Positions 10,527 through 19,143 of a DNA stretch of 64,000 nt are shown here, one piece after another (positions within the stretch are counted from its first letter, which is position 1; every line of letters begins with the position of its first letter). Source of the stretch: Candidatus Jettenia caeni (GTDB taxonomy: Bacteria > Planctomycetota > Brocadiia > Brocadiales > Brocadiaceae); NCBI GenBank assembly GCA_000296795.1, contig BAFH01000003.1:1054401-1118400 (forward strand), in the 5' to 3' direction. The position numbers were made by a program, and so were the translations under genes. The notes beneath the pieces were generated by a model. The model was given only the letters and a program-made list of their open reading frames with translations. It was not told the DNA's origin and made no database searches.

Positions 10527-11558
10527 ATGTCTATACTTATTACGGGTGGTGCAGGGTTTATTGGAAGCCATTTTGTCCGCCGTATGGTTAATCAAGATAA
10601 GCAAGTAGTAGTGCTTGATAAGTTAACCTATGCGGGCAATCTTGAAAATCTAAAGGATATTACAGAAGATTCAAAAAAGTCTAAACAATGTAAATTTTAC
10701 AAAGGGGATATTTGTAATCAAGAGCTAGTAGAACATATTGTATCCGCGGAAGGAGTTGATGTAATCGTCAACTTTGCTGCTGAAACACATGTCGACCGAA
10801 GCATATTGAGTGCAAGTACCTTCATTGACACAGATATGAAGGGTGTTTTTATCCTTTTAGAGGCAGCAAGGCATCATAAGGTCAAAAAATTTATTCAGAT
10901 ATCTACAGACGAAGTGTATGGGACAGCCCATCATGGCGCCTTCAGGGAGACAGATGCCTTAAACCCCAGTAACCCTTATTCTGCGAGTAAGGCGGGTGGA
11001 GACAGGCTTGCTTATTCATATTGGATAACCTACAGGTTACCTATCATTATAACAAGAGCCTCCAATAACTATGGTCCATATCAGTATCCTGAAAAATTCA
11101 TACCTCTCTTTATCACGAATGCGTTAGAAGACAGGAAGCTTCCGTTATATGGTGATGGAAAACAAGTAAGGGATTGGATTCATGTTGAAGACCATTGTGC
11201 CAGCATTGATTTTCTCATGATGCATGGGAAAGACGGTGAAGTATACAATATCGGCGGAGGTAATGAGTGGTCCAATATCGATACAGCGAACCTTATCCTG
11301 AAAGAGCTTAAGAAAGATAAAACTTTGATAGAACATGTGAAGGATAGAGAAGGACATGATAGACGCTATGCTTTAGATTGTACTAAACTTGCATCTTTAG
11401 GCTGTAAACCAAAAATAAAATTTGAAAATGGCCTTAAAGATACGATACAATGGTACAAAAATAATCAGGGATGGTGGAATCGGATAAAGAACGGTGAATT
11501 TATGGAATATTATAACAGGCAGTATAATCATCGTTTCAGAAATTCGCCAATGTGTTAG
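10527..11558 (+). CDS. rmlB: dTDP-glucose 4,6-dehydratase (RmlB-type)
   Basis: About 343 residues from the ATG at 10527, chosen because GGGAGG precedes it at 6 nt. Extended short-chain dehydrogenase fold: NAD-binding GGAGFIGSH at the N-terminus, 'STDEVYG' with the catalytic Asp-Glu pair typical of RmlB, YSASKAG (Tyr-x3-Lys), and 'RASNNYGPYQYPEKFIPLF', 'GDGKQVRDWIHVEDHC' for nucleotide-sugar binding. It makes dTDP-4-keto-6-deoxyglucose for rhamnose-type sugars on surface glycans. No rmlA, C or D is adjacent, so the pathway must be completed elsewhere; a related nucleotide-sugar dehydratase is possible but TDEVYG favours RmlB. Confidence 0.92.
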   Translation: MSILITGGAGFIGSHFVRRMVNQDKQVVVLDKLTYAGNLENLKDITEDSKKSKQCKFYKGDICNQELVEHIVSAEGVDVIVNFAAETHVDRSILSASTFIDTDMKGVFILLEAARHHKVKKFIQISTDEVYGTAHHGAFRETDALNPSNPYSASKAGGDRLAYSYWITYRLPIIITRASNNYGPYQYPEKFIPLFITNALEDRKLPLYGDGKQVRDWIHVEDHCASIDFLMMHGKDGEVYNIGGGNEWSNIDTANLILKELKKDKTLIEHVKDREGHDRRYALDCTKLASLGCKPKIKFENGLKDTIQWYKNNQGWWNRIKNGEFMEYYNRQYNHRFRNSPMC

Positions 11559-11588
11559 ATGCCTATTGTGTGAAGAAAGAGGTATGTT

Positions 11589-12041
11589 ATGTTAGATTCG
11601 ATGAGTTTTTCCGATGCAAGGTTGATTATAAATATACAGAAAAAAGCTGAAGAGCTAATAGCGGCTGTACTTAATTTTAAGAAAAAATATAGATCGTTTT
11701 TGATGAATTGTGCTGTTATCTATATGTCATTAAAGATTGGGATCATTCTCATAGCCACTTTTTCAGTAATGGCTTTATTAATAAGCCATATGACCCAGCA
11801 TCTGGCTGTAGAGATGTCGAAACCTAAGGTGCTCCTTTTGGTATCGCCATTAACGCTGATAATCATGTTAAAACTATACTTTATATTTAAGATACTGATA
11901 ACCTATGATAGATCCAGACTAATAATTAAATCTGCTATCAATGGAGTATTATGTAAGAGTAAACAAGGTGTGCGGCGGATTGAAAGGACGCTTCAAGTCG
12001 GTTTATTGCCGCTCTCATTGGAAAAGGCTGAAAATCATTAA
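11589..12041 (+). CDS. Uncharacterised two-helix membrane protein
   Basis: 150 residues, ATG start after AAAGAGG. I do not recognise a family. Visible are two hydrophobic segments ('LKIGIILIATFSVMALLISHM' around residues 49-69, and 'VLLLVSPLTLIIMLKLYFIFKIL' around 81-104), a basic, Cys-containing C-terminal tail with 'KSKQGVRRIERTLQ', and a helical N-terminus. It follows rmlB in the same direction after 30 bp and may be co-transcribed. Likely an inner-membrane protein with both ends on one side. Confidence 0.6.
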   Translation: MLDSMSFSDARLIINIQKKAEELIAAVLNFKKKYRSFLMNCAVIYMSLKIGIILIATFSVMALLISHMTQHLAVEMSKPKVLLLVSPLTLIIMLKLYFIFKILITYDRSRLIIKSAINGVLCKSKQGVRRIERTLQVGLLPLSLEKAENH

Positions 12042-12186
12042 ATGAACTTGAGTACTTCTGATTGATACCGTCGTCCTTTCGATGGATTAAAACTTAATGT
12101 AAAAACTCTATTAGATAAAATCTTGAGCAAATGAAGATACAAAATAGATAGTTTTCAACGCTATAAAAGTTATTATAAGAATAAAA

Positions 12187-12245
12187 AAGGCCTTACTGTA
12201 AAAATATTCACTACAGAATATCTTTGCAGTAAGGTCTTTTTGTTG
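12187..12245 (+). terminator. Rho-independent terminator
   Basis: AAAAGGCCTTACTGTA pairs with TGCAGTAAGGTCTTTT across a roughly 25 nt loop, followed by TTTTTGTT. Probably ends the rmlB / membrane-protein transcript. Allows G-T pairs; loop is long. Confidence 0.6.
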
Positions 12246-12341
12246 TAAAAATCATAAAAAAGTTTTACGTATAATTTATATTGGTATGATATTTGATTGT
12301 TTATTGAATAAACATGGATTAATTTTTTAACAAAATAGAGC

Positions 12342-12362
12342 TTTGCAGTGAGGCTTTTTGTT
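12342..12362 (+). repeat. Partial copy of the upstream terminator arm
   Basis: TTTGCAGTGAGGCTTTTTGTT repeats, with two differences, the right arm and T-run of the terminator 119 bp upstream (TTTGCAGTAAGGTCTTTTTG). The left arm is absent here. Looks like a local duplication that lost half of the hairpin. Confidence 0.5.
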
Positions 12363-12455
12363 TTATCTATAGATGATAAGGCAGTATAACAGATAAGTTT
12401 TTAGCGGTATTAAAAATTGAGAAGTTATAAATACAACTAAGGGGAGGTAGAAAGG

Positions 12456-12677
12456 ATGAGAACATACATTATTATCGGGGTTATACTTATTATTTTGGGA
12501 ATTGTATCTTTTGTGTATGAGGGCATTACTTTTAAAACCAAAGAAAAGGTGTTAGAAGTTGGTCCTATCGAAGCAACGGCTGAAAAGACCAAAAGAATTC
12601 CCTTGCCTCCAATTGTTGGTGGATTAGCATTAGCAGGGGGAATTGCGTTGTTGGTCATAGGAGCAAAAAGATCATAA
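12456..12677 (+). CDS. Small two-helix membrane protein
   Basis: 73 residues, ATG start 8 nt after GGGGAGG. Two transmembrane helices, 'YIIIGVILIILGIVSFVYEG' and 'IVGGLALAGGIALLVIGAKR', flank a soluble stretch 'TKEKVLEVGPIEATAEKTKRIPLPP'. This pattern (helix, TKEKVLxxGP, IPLPP, Gly-rich helix) recurs in small membrane proteins of many environmental bacteria with no known function; I do not assign one. Strong ribosome site and good codon regularity support a real gene. Confidence 0.75.
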   Translation: MRTYIIIGVILIILGIVSFVYEGITFKTKEKVLEVGPIEATAEKTKRIPLPPIVGGLALAGGIALLVIGAKRS

Positions 12678-12874
12678 GAATAAGGGAAAGTTTTGGATAG
12701 AGTATTTTGTTTTATAATTCTGATTGTTAAACCATTGTCGGAAATAATACTCTTGTAAAATAGATATTCAAACTATCATTTCTTGCTGTTAAATATGTTT
12801 GTAAAGGAATTTGTTATAGGTGATGGTAAAGTGTCAATTAGTCAAGGTTAACATTTGAGAAGAGGGAGGAAGTT

Positions 12875-13180
12875 ATGAAAAGTTTGGCAAGGTATATGAT
12901 TGTTTTTGTATTTGTTGCTGCAATGATAGGTTGTGCTGGTAGTAAGAACCAAAGGAGCACCGGGGAATATATCGATGATGCAACTATTACTACAAAAATA
13001 AAGTCTGCTTTTGCCTCTGATCCGGTCGTTGATGCTTTAGACATTAAGGTGAAGACTTTTAGAGGAAATGTACAGCTTAGCGGATTTGCAGATACATCTG
13101 AGCAGGCGGTGAGGGCAGAAGAAATTGCAGAAGGTGTTGAAGGCGTCGAATCAGTCGAAAATGATATTATTGTAAAATAG
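12875..13180 (+). CDS. BON-domain lipoprotein (OsmY-like)
   Basis: 101 residues. N-terminal lipoprotein signal 'ARYMIVFVFVAAMIGCAGS' with a lipobox ending in Cys20. The rest is one BON domain: 'DDATITTKIKSAFASDPVVDALDIKVKTFRGNVQLSGF' and 'AEEIAEGVEGVESVENDIIVK'. BON domains bind phospholipid membranes; single-BON lipoproteins belong to the OsmY/DolP stress and envelope-integrity group. ATG start after GAGGGAGG. It sits beside another small membrane protein gene, suggesting an envelope-stress pair. Confidence 0.88.
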   Translation: MKSLARYMIVFVFVAAMIGCAGSKNQRSTGEYIDDATITTKIKSAFASDPVVDALDIKVKTFRGNVQLSGFADTSEQAVRAEEIAEGVEGVESVENDIIVK

Positions 13181-13309
13181 ATTCAGATGTGTGATCGTTT
13201 TTCCAGCATTGTTGTGTATTTGCAAACAAAAGTATTTCATGTCTTATTATTCCTATGTATTGCTACTATTGGTTATTATGCTACCTTACGTAAGCGGTTT
13301 TGGTTAAAA

Positions 13310-13341
13310 AATAGGGAGTGCATTTAAAATCACTCCCTATT
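13310..13341 (-). terminator. Rho-independent terminator of the repeat-protein gene
   Basis: An 11 bp perfect stem (AATAGGGAGTG / CACTCCCTATT) around a 10 nt loop; on the minus strand it is followed by TTTTTTAACC. It lies about 80 bp past the stop of the leftward repeat-protein gene, so it ends that transcript. Confidence 0.8.
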
Positions 13342-13423
13342 CCTATGCTGATCATGCTTCGGTTTTACTCTATTTCTCTGTTCTCTTCCATGAGTTTACC
13401 CATAGTATTTTTCTTTTACAATC

Positions 13424-15481
13424 TTATAGACTAGGTGTATTCGTGATATACTTGAGGTCACCGTTCGTATAATCATAATAGCTAATGTGTACCTTGCCTG
13501 ATTTAAGAGCAATGGAGGTGTGCCCGCCTACATCGCCAAGAAAGTCTAGTGGCCATGTTGCCCATGAGCCTGAACTATTGGTAGCAAATTTGAGGTTACC
13601 CTTTGAACTATCGTAATAACTGATACGTACCTTACTTTGTACGCCAGATATAATGGAAGTGTACCTGCCTACAGATCCATTACTGTCCACAGTATTTTTT
13701 ATCCATGAGCCTGAGACGTTTGTGGCATATTTGAGGTCATCATTCGTGTCGTCATAGTAACTGATATGTACTTTACCCTCTGTATCCAGTGCCAGAGATG
13801 TATATTGGCCTACAATTCCATTGCTGTCCACTGTAGTTACTATCCACTGGTTGGATTCACTCGTGGCATACTTAAGGTCATGGTTCGTATCATCATAATA
13901 GCTGATATGTACATCACCTGCTGCGCCAAGCGCCAGCGAGGTATATTTACCAACAATTCCATCACTATCAACAGCAGTTGCTATCCATGCATCCGGTATA
14001 TTGGTGGCATATTTAAGATTATCATTGGTATCGTCGTAATAACTGATATGTACCTTACCCGCTGTATCAAGTGCCAAAGAACAATATTTGCCTACATCTC
14101 CATAGCTATCCACAGTGGTTGTTACCCATGTGCCTAATGTATTCGTGGCATACTTAAGATTATTGTTCGTGTCATCATAGTAGCTGATGTGTACTTTGCC
14201 TGCTGTATCAAGTGCTAAGGAGCTGTATTCACCTACATCTCCATTACTATCTATCGTGGCTGTTTCCCACAGGCCTGAGGCATTGGTGGCATACTTAAGG
14301 TTATTATGGAGAGAGTCATAATAACTGATGTGTATCTTATTTGATTTATCAACAGCTATGGAGCTATACGTGCCTACAACTTCACTCTTGTCCAAATTAA
14401 CTTTTACCCATGAGTCAGATGCATTTGTAGTGTATTTGAGATACCTACTAGAGTAATTGTAATAACATATATGTGCTTTGTTCAAGGTATCAAGTGCAAT
14501 GGAGGTATATTGTCCTAAAATACCATTTGTATCTACAGGCGTTATTACCCATGCACCGGAAGCGTTAGTGGCGTACTTCAGGTCACCCATAAATATTGAA
14601 TAATAGCTGATATGTACCTTGCCTGATGTATCAATTGCTATTGAAGTATATTGACCTACATCTTTGTTACTATCCACAGTATATTGTACCCATGAGTTTG
14701 TTATATTAGTGACATATTTGAGGTCGCCATTCGTAAGGTCATAGTAGCTGATATGTACCTTGTCTGATGTGTCAATTGCTATTGAAGTATATCGGCCTAC
14801 GTCTTCTGAGCTATCTACTGTATTTGCTATCCATGTACCAGAGGCATTTGTAATATATTTAAGATTAGAATTGGTACTATCAAAATAGCTGATGTGCACC
14901 TTATCTGATGTGTCGAGTGCAATGGAGGTATACAAACCAATTGCATTTTCACCATCATCTATATTTTCTTTTATCCATTTACCAGAGACATTGCTAATAT
15001 ATTTAAGATTACCATTTGTAGCATCATAGTAACTGATGTGCACCTTGTTTGATTTGTCTACTGCTATGGATGTATAGGAGCCTATATCTCCAATAGTATC
15101 CAATCTCCTCATTATCCAACTGCCTGATCTATTTGTGGCATATTTAAGATCTTTATTATTCCAATCATAATAGCTGATATGCGCCTTATTCGATGTGTCA
15201 AGGGCTATAGAGGCATAGTAACCGATTCCAGGTGATGAGTCTACAATCTCGTATTGCCATTCGCTGCCGTCATAATATGTATAATAAAGATGGTCTCCTC
15301 CATAAACAATGTGGGGATTGTTGCTGGTATCAATTGCTATTGCCCTTGAGTAATTATTAGAGAAATATACTGGATCATCTACTTCCTGTTTAGACCAAGC
15401 GCCTGCTGAAATATTTACAAAAGCAAAATTAATCAAGACAAAGATTAAAAAGAGACCTGATAAGAGTTTGCTATGAATCAT
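13424..15481 (-). CDS. Secreted protein of tandem 47-residue HISYYD repeats
   Basis: About 685 residues. The ATG at 15481 is preferred: GGGAG lies just upstream and a clean signal peptide follows ('KLLSGLFLIFVLINFAFVN'), whereas an ATG six codons earlier would put charged residues in front. The mature protein is almost wholly tandem repeats of 47 residues with consensus KVHISYYDxTNxDLKYATN, SGxWxxxxVDSxGxVGxYTSLALD. I count 13 clear units and one degenerate N-terminal unit. Repeated short beta strands with Asp/Asn-rich turns suggest one or two beta-propellers, probably extracellular or in the periplasm/paryphoplasm. No catalytic residues seen. Units near the C-terminus are nearly identical, implying recent expansion. 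Confidence 0.85.
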   Translation of the reverse strand: MIHSKLLSGLFLIFVLINFAFVNISAGAWSKQEVDDPVYFSNNYSRAIAIDTSNNPHIVYGGDHLYYTYYDGSEWQYEIVDSSPGIGYYASIALDTSNKAHISYYDWNNKDLKYATNRSGSWIMRRLDTIGDIGSYTSIAVDKSNKVHISYYDATNGNLKYISNVSGKWIKENIDDGENAIGLYTSIALDTSDKVHISYFDSTNSNLKYITNASGTWIANTVDSSEDVGRYTSIAIDTSDKVHISYYDLTNGDLKYVTNITNSWVQYTVDSNKDVGQYTSIAIDTSGKVHISYYSIFMGDLKYATNASGAWVITPVDTNGILGQYTSIALDTLNKAHICYYNYSSRYLKYTTNASDSWVKVNLDKSEVVGTYSSIAVDKSNKIHISYYDSLHNNLKYATNASGLWETATIDSNGDVGEYSSLALDTAGKVHISYYDDTNNNLKYATNTLGTWVTTTVDSYGDVGKYCSLALDTAGKVHISYYDDTNDNLKYATNIPDAWIATAVDSDGIVGKYTSLALGAAGDVHISYYDDTNHDLKYATSESNQWIVTTVDSNGIVGQYTSLALDTEGKVHISYYDDTNDDLKYATNVSGSWIKNTVDSNGSVGRYTSIISGVQSKVRISYYDSSKGNLKFATNSSGSWATWPLDFLGDVGGHTSIALKSGKVHISYYDYTNGDLKYITNTPSL

Positions 15482-15499
15482 ATCTACTCCCTTTCCCAT

Positions 15500-15963
15500 G
15501 ATATATGATAATATTCTAAAAATTAACAGTTAAGCAGCCAATAAACGGGCATAAAATTTTTATTACACCTCCTTCCTAATAAATTTATATTCAAGTGAAA
15601 TAGATGTATTCTTTTAATCAAGGTCTTATAAAATGGATATATTTTTAACCTATTGAAGAATTGATATAGAAAAGTATATGCCAATAGTTGTATGAAAAAT
15701 GTAGAGATGAGATTTTTTGATAGCAAAATTCACATAAGTCTTTGGATAGTAAAAAGGTATGTGAAAATGTTATTTTGCGGTATATAATCTAATTGGATAA
15801 TAGATAGCTGAGGTATGAAAATAATGAAGAAAAGCTACAGTGCAAGCTATTATGCAAAGGAAAATGTTTTAAAGAATTATTTTATTAATGTTTAGATTCA
15901 ATAAGTTTAGTTACAGAAAAAAAACGGGATATGAAGTATCAATATACTGAAATATGAGACTGT
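15500..15963. other. AT-rich spacer with no visible gene
   Basis: About 460 bp between the divergent repeat-protein and polyferredoxin genes. Only short low-complexity frames occur. It should hold the promoter of the leftward gene, but no site stands out. Confidence 0.5.
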
Positions 15964-16017
15964 GACATGTTACACTTCTGTATCATGTTACATTTCTGTG
16001 ACATGATACACTTCTTT
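15964..16017. repeat. Three tandem 18 bp units upstream of the polyferredoxin gene
   Basis: Units GACATGTTACACTTCTGT, ATCATGTTACATTTCTGT and GACATGATACACTTCTTT follow each other with no gap. An open frame runs through them, but it encodes only a repeat of MLHFC-like residues and has no ribosome site. Position, 183 bp before a respiratory gene, makes a cluster of regulator-binding sites plausible. Confidence 0.65.
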
Positions 16018-16199
16018 GATCTCCTTGTGATATTTGCATATTATTTAGGAAGTCTATCACTACTACGTGCTGTTTCTGTTCAAAGAAAGATTTTAGATGG
16101 AAGATCCTTATGTATTGAATCGTTATGGAAAAATCATAAATTATTACTATAATTAATGAGAAAAATTATTTAAGATATATTTTATAACTTTCTTATACT

Positions 16200-18644
16200 A
16201 TGCAGGACAAATACACCAAAGCTGATAAGCCTTATTATATACGTAAGGTTGTACAATATCTCACCTTTTCTGCTTTTATTTATCTCCTTCTTTTCTTAGA
16301 TCCCCTTACGGAAAAAGATTTTTCGGTGAATATATTCCTCCGTATGAGCCCTCTTTCTGCTCTGGGGTCGATGATGGCAGCAAAAACATTTATCTTGAAG
16401 TATTGGCCTGCTATCATTGTGTTGTTTTTCAGTGTCCCGTTTGGCCGTTTCTTTTGTGCATGGATTTGTCCACTCGGGACGACAATAGATATTACGGACT
16501 ATCTTTTTAGTAGCTTTAGAAAGAAATCCCAGAAAAATATCTACGATGGCCGTAAGATAAAGTATTATCTTCTTGCCTTTCTTTTGATAAGCCTTCTGTT
16601 TAGTTATCAGTGTATTGGTTGGTTTGACCCACTTTCCATCGCAACTAACGTATATACAGTAAGTATTCATCCCTACAGTATTCAGATTATTGATTATTTT
16701 TTTAGTTACTTTGGTGACATTCCCTTTATCGGACATTTTTTTGCCCTAATTCATAAATTCTTCCAGAACATTCTTTTTGCTTATCATGCCCCTTTCTTTA
16801 GAGCGCACGGAATTCTTTTCTTTATATTTGTTTTGCTCATCACTTTTGGTATGGTGTTTAGGCGATTCTGGTGCAGAAATATATGTCCTATGGGTGCTAT
16901 CTTTGCACTCGTTTCAGATTGGTCATTATTCAAAAGGACTGTTTCATCCTCATGCACAAGCTGCGGTCTCTGCGTTGAAAACTGTGGTATGGGTGCTATA
17001 GGAAGCGATGGGAAGAGTACTAAGGAAGGTGAGTGTATACTGTGTATGACATGTCAAAAGGTGTGTCCGGAGAATAGCGTTACTTTTAGAAGGAAACAAT
17101 CCATAGAGCACAGGTCTACCGTAGACCTCTCGAAGAGGGTATTTCTTCTAACGGGTTTAACCAGTGCAGCGGTTGCTCCTCTGATAAAATTGAATTACAT
17201 AAAAAATACCAATAAGGGAAATATTTCTCTTATTCGTCCGCCAGGTGCTGTAGATGAAAAAGAATTTCTTGCCCTTTGCATACGCTGTGGTGAGTGTATG
17301 AAGGTTTGCAAGACCAACGGGTTACATCCTGCTGTCTTAGAGGCTGGTATTGAGAGTTTGTGGACACCGAGGCTTATTCCCAGAATTGGCTATTGCGACT
17401 ATGGTTGTGTACTGTGTACCCGTGTCTGTCCATCGGGCGCGATTAAGCGCTTGTCCCTGGAAGAAAAACGTGAGATTGTTTTAGGTAAGGCGCGAATAGA
17501 TCATAACCGATGTATTCCATGGGTAGGATATGTCCGGCTTCCTGAATTGGAGAAAGAGTGGCAGGATTTCAATTGTGGTGTATGCGAGGAGGTGTGTCCT
17601 GTGCCTACAAAGGCTATTCATTTTAATACCTACGTAGATGCGCAACATCGGGAAATTCGCAGGCCTTTTGTACGGGAGGATATTTGTATTGGTTGTGGCT
17701 TTTGTGAGAAAGTTTGTCCCGTATTAGGAATTCCAGCCATAGTTGTAGAAGGGATACAACCTCAGACAAAAATAATACATCACCTAAAAAGTTCTTCTGC
17801 AAATAATTTTCTTACGGAAACTATTGGAGAATGGAAAAGGGTTTCTGTTCCTGTTACTTATGAGGGAAAAGAGAAACTCTACGAATATATTGATGGAGGT
17901 GCAGAGCCTTATTTATCGTATTCTTTTCTAAGAGTTTCTCAAGCAGAATATATAGGTGAGGCAAATAAAAAGATCCTTATTGATATTTGGGAGTTTGGCA
18001 GTCCAGAAGATGCTTTTGGGGCCTTTAGTAAAGACCGTGCTGGCAGAGATATACAGATAGGTAATGGAAGTGCATTATTTGATAATTATCTCTATCTTTG
18101 GAACGACATATACTTTATAAGAATCGAACCAAGGGAAGGAAATGTTTTACCTGAAGAGGTTACTTATTTGGGTAGATCCGTTATCAATACAATGCCATAT
18201 AAAAAGGTATCGTTGCCAACGATACTTGATTATTTTCCTCAGCAATATCTTATCAGCGAAAGTCTGAAGTTTTTTCATAAAAAGATCATCCTTGATAATC
18301 TCTATATTTCCGATAATTTTATCGAGGAGAATATATTTCATTTAAGCGAAAAAACTGATGCCGCTCTTGCAGAATATAAATCGAGCATACATGAAGGAGC
18401 TTTGAAACTTATGATCATACAATATTCAGATGATGATACGGCAAGAATGGCCTTTGATGATGTGATAAAATTATGGCAAGTTTGGAGTGAAAGGGAATTT
18501 ACATCGGGAATACTGCATACTTTTGAAGATACATCAAAGTACTCTTCTTGTTTATTAAAAAGAAATATCCTTTGTATGACATTTCTTTCCCCGAACAAGA
18601 ATGATGCGGAACTATTGTTGAAACTTGTATCCGAAAAACTATAG
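16200..18644 (+). CDS. Membrane polyferredoxin: NapH-like + NapG-like + DUF6599-like fusion
   Basis: 814 residues in three parts. Residues 1 to about 310: NapH/NosR/CcoG-type membrane domain with about five helices and the paired cluster motifs 'GRFFCAWICPLGT' and 'RRFWCRNICPMGA', then two [4Fe-4S] motifs (CTSCGLCVENC, CILCMTCQKVC). Residues 310-520: a NapG-like ferredoxin part with CIRCGECMKVC, CDYGCVLCTRVC, CGVCEEVC and CIGCGFCEKVC. Residues 540-814: a domain with 'YEYIDGGAEPYLSYSF' and 'DIWEFGSPEDAFGAFS', which resembles DUF6599. It likely carries electrons between the quinone pool and a periplasmic or anammoxosomal acceptor. Start is ATG with no good Shine-Dalgarno. Exact partner unknown. 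Confidence 0.85.
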   Translation: MQDKYTKADKPYYIRKVVQYLTFSAFIYLLLFLDPLTEKDFSVNIFLRMSPLSALGSMMAAKTFILKYWPAIIVLFFSVPFGRFFCAWICPLGTTIDITDYLFSSFRKKSQKNIYDGRKIKYYLLAFLLISLLFSYQCIGWFDPLSIATNVYTVSIHPYSIQIIDYFFSYFGDIPFIGHFFALIHKFFQNILFAYHAPFFRAHGILFFIFVLLITFGMVFRRFWCRNICPMGAIFALVSDWSLFKRTVSSSCTSCGLCVENCGMGAIGSDGKSTKEGECILCMTCQKVCPENSVTFRRKQSIEHRSTVDLSKRVFLLTGLTSAAVAPLIKLNYIKNTNKGNISLIRPPGAVDEKEFLALCIRCGECMKVCKTNGLHPAVLEAGIESLWTPRLIPRIGYCDYGCVLCTRVCPSGAIKRLSLEEKREIVLGKARIDHNRCIPWVGYVRLPELEKEWQDFNCGVCEEVCPVPTKAIHFNTYVDAQHREIRRPFVREDICIGCGFCEKVCPVLGIPAIVVEGIQPQTKIIHHLKSSSANNFLTETIGEWKRVSVPVTYEGKEKLYEYIDGGAEPYLSYSFLRVSQAEYIGEANKKILIDIWEFGSPEDAFGAFSKDRAGRDIQIGNGSALFDNYLYLWNDIYFIRIEPREGNVLPEEVTYLGRSVINTMPYKKVSLPTILDYFPQQYLISESLKFFHKKIILDNLYISDNFIEENIFHLSEKTDAALAEYKSSIHEGALKLMIIQYSDDDTARMAFDDVIKLWQVWSEREFTSGILHTFEDTSKYSSCLLKRNILCMTFLSPNKNDAELLLKLVSEKL

Positions 18645-18652
18645 ATTTTTGT

Positions 18653-18682
18653 TGCAAAGAATAGTTAATCTTTGCTATAGTA
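18653..18682 (+). promoter_or_regulatory. Putative promoter of rpsO-pnp
   Basis: TTGCAA, 18 bp spacer, TATAGT. It lies about 80 bp before rpsO. Moderate consensus match only. Confidence 0.4.
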
Positions 18683-18764
18683 ATAAAAAAAATGTGTTAA
18701 TAGATTTATCAAGTGAATATTAATAGGTCTTTGAAGAATTTTATTTTTTAAGGAATTAGTATAA

Positions 18765-19031
18765 ATGATAAGTAAAGAAGTAAAACAGAGGCTCATTACA
18801 GACCTCAAGACTCATGAAAATGATACCGGTTCTCCTGAGGTGCAGGTAGCATTGTTAACAGAGCGAATTAATCATTTAAGTGATCACCTGAAGGAACACA
18901 AAAAAGACCATACCTCTCGGAGGGGTTTGTTAAAAATGGTTGGGCGTAGGTCAGCATTACTTAAATATTTATCAAACAGAGATAACGAAAGATACAAAAG
19001 ACTCATCGGTAGGCTCGGCATTCGTAAATAA
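18765..19031 (+). CDS. rpsO: Ribosomal protein S15
   Basis: 88 residues, exactly the family length. Binds 16S rRNA and organises the central platform of the 30S subunit. Recognisable blocks: '[33 protein letters not shown]', '[19 protein letters not shown]' and the C-terminal '[13 protein letters not shown]'. The partner gene pnp follows, a very conserved pairing; in E. coli both messages are autoregulated and RNase III cleaves between them. Confidence 0.98.
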   Translation: MISKEVKQRLITDLKTHENDTGSPEVQVALLTERINHLSDHLKEHKKDHTSRRGLLKMVGRRSALLKYLSNRDNERYKRLIGRLGIRK

Positions 19032-19143
19032 ATCAATTTTTAGGAGACCCTATAGACTTATCTAAAATGTATAAAAAATTAAAATATTCATTTCTTTTGC
19101 TGGTCAAAGGCAAAATAAAGTAAAATAAAGCTGGAGGTGAAAA

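Larger units (their letters stand above)
12042..12455. other. 414 bp spacer with two terminator-like segments
   Basis: No convincing gene. The spacer holds a hairpin with T-run near its start and a second, related T-rich block about 120 bp downstream (see separate entries). The rest is very AT-rich. A purine-rich GGGGAGG Shine-Dalgarno lies at its right edge for the next gene. Confidence 0.6.

Noticed and set aside
13766-14137. 123-residue rightward frame within the repeat-protein gene
   Set aside because: Antisense shadow of the repeats; periodicity derives from the leftward gene.
15967-16152. 61-residue protein MLHFCIMLHFC...
   Set aside because: Created by the 18 bp tandem repeats; no ribosome site and no family resemblance.
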